NCBI GenBank assembly: GCA_009733775.1
Contig: WOGZ01000423.1
Span: 1 to 24,530, forward strand
From: Alectoria sarmentosa
Lineage: Eukaryota; Ascomycota; Lecanoromycetes; Lecanorales; Parmeliaceae
Length of the DNA stretch: 24,530 bases
Direction of reading: 5' to 3'
Shown here piece after piece: positions 19,476-24,530 of this stretch; within the stretch, counting starts at the first letter, position 1, and the number at the start of each line of letters is the position of its first letter. The notes below the pieces were generated by a model. The model was not told where the DNA came from, searched no databases, and saw only the letters and a list, made by a program, of their open reading frames with translations. The position numbers were made by a program, and so were the translations under genes.

Positions 19476-21926
19476 CTAGCTGCCGAAGAAATCCGTGGCA
19501 AAGGGGTCGTTGCAGTCAAAGGCAGCCTCGTATCTGCTATCTGGCACCGATCCACCGCCAAAGCCTGTCATCTCGAGCTCTGCGTTGAAGAAGTCGTGAA
19601 ATTCCATACTCGCCCCCTTCATTGATTCTTCTTTGTTCAGTGGGGATGAAATGTCGAAGTCTGTCTTGAAGAAATCCAGGTTGTCGTCAAGAGGTACGGC
19701 TATTGACTGGGAAGATTTGGCATCAGAGCTGCCGTCAAAGTCGAAGAATTTGGACGCTGCTGGTGATGACGAAGAGAGGTCCAGCTCCGGAGGAGTGCCG
19801 AAATAGCTTGTGGAACTCTTCCGCGATCCGGAATTGCTGTTCGGAAACTCATATTGCTCTTGGGGAATTCCACTAATCTTTGGCGAAGGGCTCATACTGA
19901 CGGCCTTTGGTGTGCGCGAATGCTGGGAATGTTGCGGCGAAAAGCAGTTTCCAGTGCTGTAGCTTGGCGAAGTGGGTGGAGTGTACGAAAAGAGGTCTCC
20001 AGAGACGTCGCCCGAGATCTGTTGCAAAGACCCATGACCATGAGAAGGACTTGATGCCGTAAAGTCCATATCGTCGAAGAATTGCTCCGGGCTGGGGTAT
20101 GAGGAGGCTGATGAGCCGGACGCCGAGGAAGCATAATCTCCAAGGCTTCTCTTCTCAAGCACTCTCTGACGAGTCTTTGCCGACTTTTCCAGTCTCTCCT
20201 CGGCATCAGGTCTCGCTTTCTTAGGCCTCCCACGCTTGATGACTTTCTTCGGCGTACCTTCAAATGCACCGATACACATGCCGCGCTGTCGGTGTCTAGT
20301 CAGGGCATCGTGTCGTGCAAACCCTTTGCCACAAGGACACGGATATGACTTAACACCGCTGTGAATGTTGGCATGCCGCTTAAGGTCGTGCTGGCGAACA
20401 AAACGCTTGAGGCAATCCTTGCATTGAAAGTGGCGGTCGCCAAGGTGAGTTTGTACGTGAGACTTAATGTTCTCCTTCCTGCCAAACTTTTTTTCGCAAT
20501 GTGGGTACAGGCATTTCCACTTGTTGTCGTTCTCTGGCCACCCAATGAACGAGGCAATCTCATTACAGGTCACACCCGTGTCAATCCAATCTTCTGGGTC
20601 ATTCTCTGACATCGACTGGGACCTTGGGTGTGATTCCTCATTCATGGGAGAAGGATGGACCCCAAGGTCATCCGCACTTTGTGAGCTCGGAAGTCCTGAT
20701 AGCATGGTAGCCACAAGTGGGCCGTTGGCACCAACATTAATATCTTCGAACAATGTCATGTGCGCCATCTCTGGCGAAGATTGAAATGATGAAATGGCGG
20801 AAGAGACAGCGTTGGACATGGGTGAATAATTCGAAGCATTGTATCCACCCGTGCTACCAGGGATGTCCATCTTTAAGTTCGACATATTCATAAATTTTGG
20901 CTGAGGGAAAACTGCTAGGTCGACCGAGCTTCGCTGCCGTCCTTTCCCTGGTGCTGTGTGGGGGGGAGATGGAATACCCGGGCTCATAGCATTTTGCCTC
21001 ATCGTGGCGAAGTTGTCTTGACAGGAAGTTCCGCGCTGCATTGCGTGAGAGGCTTTAATGGTCAAATTTGGGTCTCTTCGCGTAGGGGAAGACTCTGCAG
21101 TGCGGCTCTGTGGAGCCTTTTTCGTGTTTGCATTCTGTGAGAATGGAGTCGTTGCCGGAGTTATCGGAAAGTAACCTGCATAGACGTTAACATTGGTTGT
21201 CGCGACACAGGGCCAGATTTTTCACTGACTCGTTCTCATTTGACTTAAAGGTGTACACGGTCGCTGAGTTCCGTCTCTACTGGTAGTAGGTCTCTGCGAG
21301 TCTTCCTGTGATGGCATGCCATGTGGCATTTCTTTTGTGTTCGTTGTCTCATTAGGTGGGCTGTTTGCTGTATATTCGTCGTGTCCTGTTCCGAAGCCGT
21401 CTAGGTATCCAGCGGAAGTGGTCGAGTCGAAAGATTGAAAAATATTCATGGTATCACTGTTGTATGCGTCCTGTAGCGAATGTCGTTGACTGCCACTGTT
21501 CTCCCAAGCTGTCATTTGGGTATTCGGTTGGTCGTCCATGAAGAATCCAGAACCGTGTTCCTGACACGGCACCTGCTGGATGTTGCTAAGAGATTGGTGT
21601 CGATACATTGATCGCGTTAGTGATTCCGATCGTTCGTGGCCCGGTCGAGGCGTTGAGTGCTGCTGCTGCACTTCTCGCATTAGTGCTTGGATTAGTCGCT
21701 GTCGGTCATGGTATTCATCCTCGGTCAATATTTCATCCTGCTGGAATAGTTCATTGTGTATTTGGGTGCTTGACATTGACTGGTCAATGCTTGCACCTCG
21801 TCGATGTGGCCCATTTTGTCGTTGGGTTGCAGGAAGAAGGGTCTTTGGAGTATTGAATATCGTGGGCGTCGAATTTTGTCGTTGGTGTCGTCCTTGGAGG
21901 AAATTCGAAGTCTGGTGAGACAGCAT
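19476..21926 (-). CDS. ACE2: Ace2/Swi5-type C2H2 zinc-finger transcription factor
   Basis: Exons 21926-21230 and 21175-19476 join to 798 aa across a 54-nt intron (GTCAGT donor, TTAAC branch, TATGCAG). The start MLSHQTSNFLQGRHQRQNST matches the MLS...RRQNSTP opening of filamentous-fungal Ace2 proteins as I recall them. The intron is supported because it links CTPLSQMRTS to YFPITPATTPF, a short motif conserved in the family. Three zinc fingers lie at about 454-533: CLYPHCEKKFGRKENIKSHV, then CKDCLKRFVRQHDLKRH, then CPCGKGFARHDALTRHRQRG ending in C. An AT-hook-like KRGRPKKARP follows near 546. The rest is Ser/Pro-rich with many S/T-P sites, suited to cell-cycle kinase control. The family drives cell-separation and wall-hydrolase genes in yeasts and conidiation or virulence traits in moulds. 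Ace2 versus Swi5 cannot be separated here. Confidence 0.92.
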
Positions 21927-23240
<1,314 letters not shown>

Positions 23241-23398
23241 TGGATTGGGTTTCGACGGCATGCCTGCACATTGAGGTTTCGATATACCTCGTGTATGTAC
23301 AATCCGTGCGAAATAAAACAAGATATATGATCACGAATGACCGTTGAGTGAGGCCGTAATAAGGGCACTTGTGTTGGATCGTATATTACTATCGCGCG

Positions 23399-24038
23399 TC
23401 ATGAAAGACCCTTCGGAGGGAAGCTTGAATTTTGCATTATGCCGTTTCTCGACAGCCTAACAAACGTGAACGTATTCAGTGCAGTCCACTCTCCATTCCA
23501 TTCGCGCAGTATTCTCAAATTCCCTTCATCTTGCATATTCGGAATCCAAAACCCTCCAATGTATTCTCGGTCCTCCGTCGTCATGAATTGCTTGAGTAGA
23601 TCTTCTCGACTACTAGAGGGTCGCCCAGGTCTTCGTTGGCTCTTTAGTACCGCAAGCTCTTCATCGTGACGACTAAGATAGCTGATCTCCGTCAGTGAGA
23701 GTCCCCAAGCCATGGATGTTCTAGAAGAACCTATGAATGAGGCTATGAATCTTCTCCGCCTCGAAGGGTCCCGTAGTTGCCTTTGCTGCTCCCTGAAAGT
23801 AGGCCACTCTTTTCACTTGGAAGAATCAGTACCTCGCATCATATATTCATTTGGGAAGGGCTCCTGGACAATGAGGTAGGTTTGCCTTCACTCTTGCTTT
23901 CGCGAGCCTATCCAGCTTCTCAGATCTGGCGCCTGCTCTTCTCAATTTTTGAGCGTCTCTGCTATTTTCGTGCAAGCTGTTGATGTTCCCCTTCTTCTTG
24001 GCGACTTTTTTCTGCACTTTGGCCAGACTTTTCGGCAT
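23399..24038 (-). CDS. TMA16: Translation machinery-associated protein 16 (Tma16)
   Basis: Exons in transcript order: 24038-23870, 23815-23731, 23681-23399; 178 aa in frame. Motifs follow the family: MPKSLAKVQKKVAKKKGNIN, SLHENSRDAQKLRRAGAR, EKLDRLAKARVKAN, then RVAYFQGAAKATTGPFEAEK, then RHDEELAVLKSQRRPGRPSS and REDLL, and finally GGFWIPNMQDEGNLRILREW. Yeast Tma16 is bound to pre-60S particles. Both introns are needed: intron 1 (23816-23869, GTCCAG donor, ACTGAT branch, CCAAG acceptor) links LPH-L to KRVAYFQ, and intron 2 (23682-23730, GTTCTT donor, CACTGAC branch, ATCAG acceptor) links IHSLIH to SYLSRHDEE. Both donors are off the GTAAGT consensus. Without splicing the gene looks broken into two frames. 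Confidence 0.93.
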
Positions 24039-24530
24039 CCTGAGCTTGACTAGGGTCCCTTTGATTCTGGCATGCTTCTTGAAGATTCGAAAATCTTGGC
24101 GGGGTTTTGCATATCAGTATATATAAAAGAATAGTGTAGGGCTGAGCTAAAAAACCTTGAATTTGTATGTGCAGCCAATCATAAATTCGGAATCACTACG
24201 CTTTTCGGTTAGCGCCCGAATAGCGGCTTTTAGGCCTCCCGAGCGCCCTCATCAAAAATTTGTATGTACAAATCTTACATCTTTTGCCCCCTACCTCCTG
24301 AAGAATTAAATTTTTTCATAATTTCGTAAATTATACAACTCAATATGCGCTTTCCAACGATGTAAAAATTATCAGATTTGAATGTATATATATAAAGTAA
24401 TATTTAATTTAAATATGTTAAGTCGGATCGACAGCGAGGCTCCCGGGAAACCTCTTCGCTCATTTCACGAATTAATTTCTTTTTTGAATAACATCATAAT
24501 TCTCTATCATATTTACGAGATTATTATATC
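24039..24530. other. TMA16 upstream region grading into AT-rich DNA
   Basis: Near TMA16 there is an imperfect palindrome AAGATTCGAAAATCTT at 24081-24096 and a TATATATAAAAG sequence near 24118. From about 24100 the base composition turns clearly A/T-rich, with runs such as AATATTTAATTTAAATATG. No open frame or repeat partner within the window; it may be the edge of a decayed element continuing to the right. Confidence 0.45.

Noticed and set aside
23847..24038. TMA16 as a frameshifted pseudogene split into two frames
   Set aside because: Two introns with good branch sites restore every conserved segment in frame, so no frameshift is needed.

Overview
The window reads as nuclear DNA of a filamentous ascomycete. 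Nearly all introns are short (47-70 nt) with CTRAC/CTRAT-type branch sites, genes lie 0.2-1.9 kb apart on both strands, and the proteins are fungal types (Aur1, Ace2/Swi5, Hpc2, Tma16, Rsa3, a cell-wall GH17 glucanase). A second intron class, about 125-163 nt long with shared sequence, looks like introner-like elements. These are known from several Dothideomycetes, so that class is the most likely home, but species cannot be read from the sequence.

Layout: 1-558 is the upstream region of a secreted GH17 beta-glucanase gene (559-2991, +) with nine introns, seven of them related to one another. An RPAP1-like gene (3658-4998, -) converges on it. A 1.9 kb head-to-head region containing a TA-flanked inverted-repeat element (5221-5502) leads to an HPC2/ubinuclein gene (6874-8825, +). 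A small putative secreted protein (9610-10080, -) follows. A second inverted-repeat element (10597-10828) abuts the stop codon of a conserved gene of unknown function (10832-12857, -), which carries another introner-like intron. A divergent unknown gene (13684-14445, +) precedes RSA3 (14823-15254, +), which converges on AUR1 (16421-17909, -). A repeat-rich 1.6 kb spacer separates AUR1 from the ACE2/SWI5-type transcription factor gene (19476-21926, -). That gene is divergent from the ubiquitin-eS31 fusion gene (22654-23240, +), which converges on TMA16 (23399-24038, -). The last ~430 bp are AT-rich.

The genes do not form a pathway cluster. They are mostly housekeeping: sphingolipid synthesis, histone chaperoning, RNA polymerase II assembly, ribosome production (RSA3, ubiquitin-eS31, TMA16), cell wall remodelling and cell separation. 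The notable biology is in the non-coding and mobile layer: one intron family found in two genes on opposite strands, always in the sense orientation, and a short-TIR DNA element family whose two copies share only their ends. All exon coordinates come from reading frames, splice motifs and remembered family conservation; no alignment was run.
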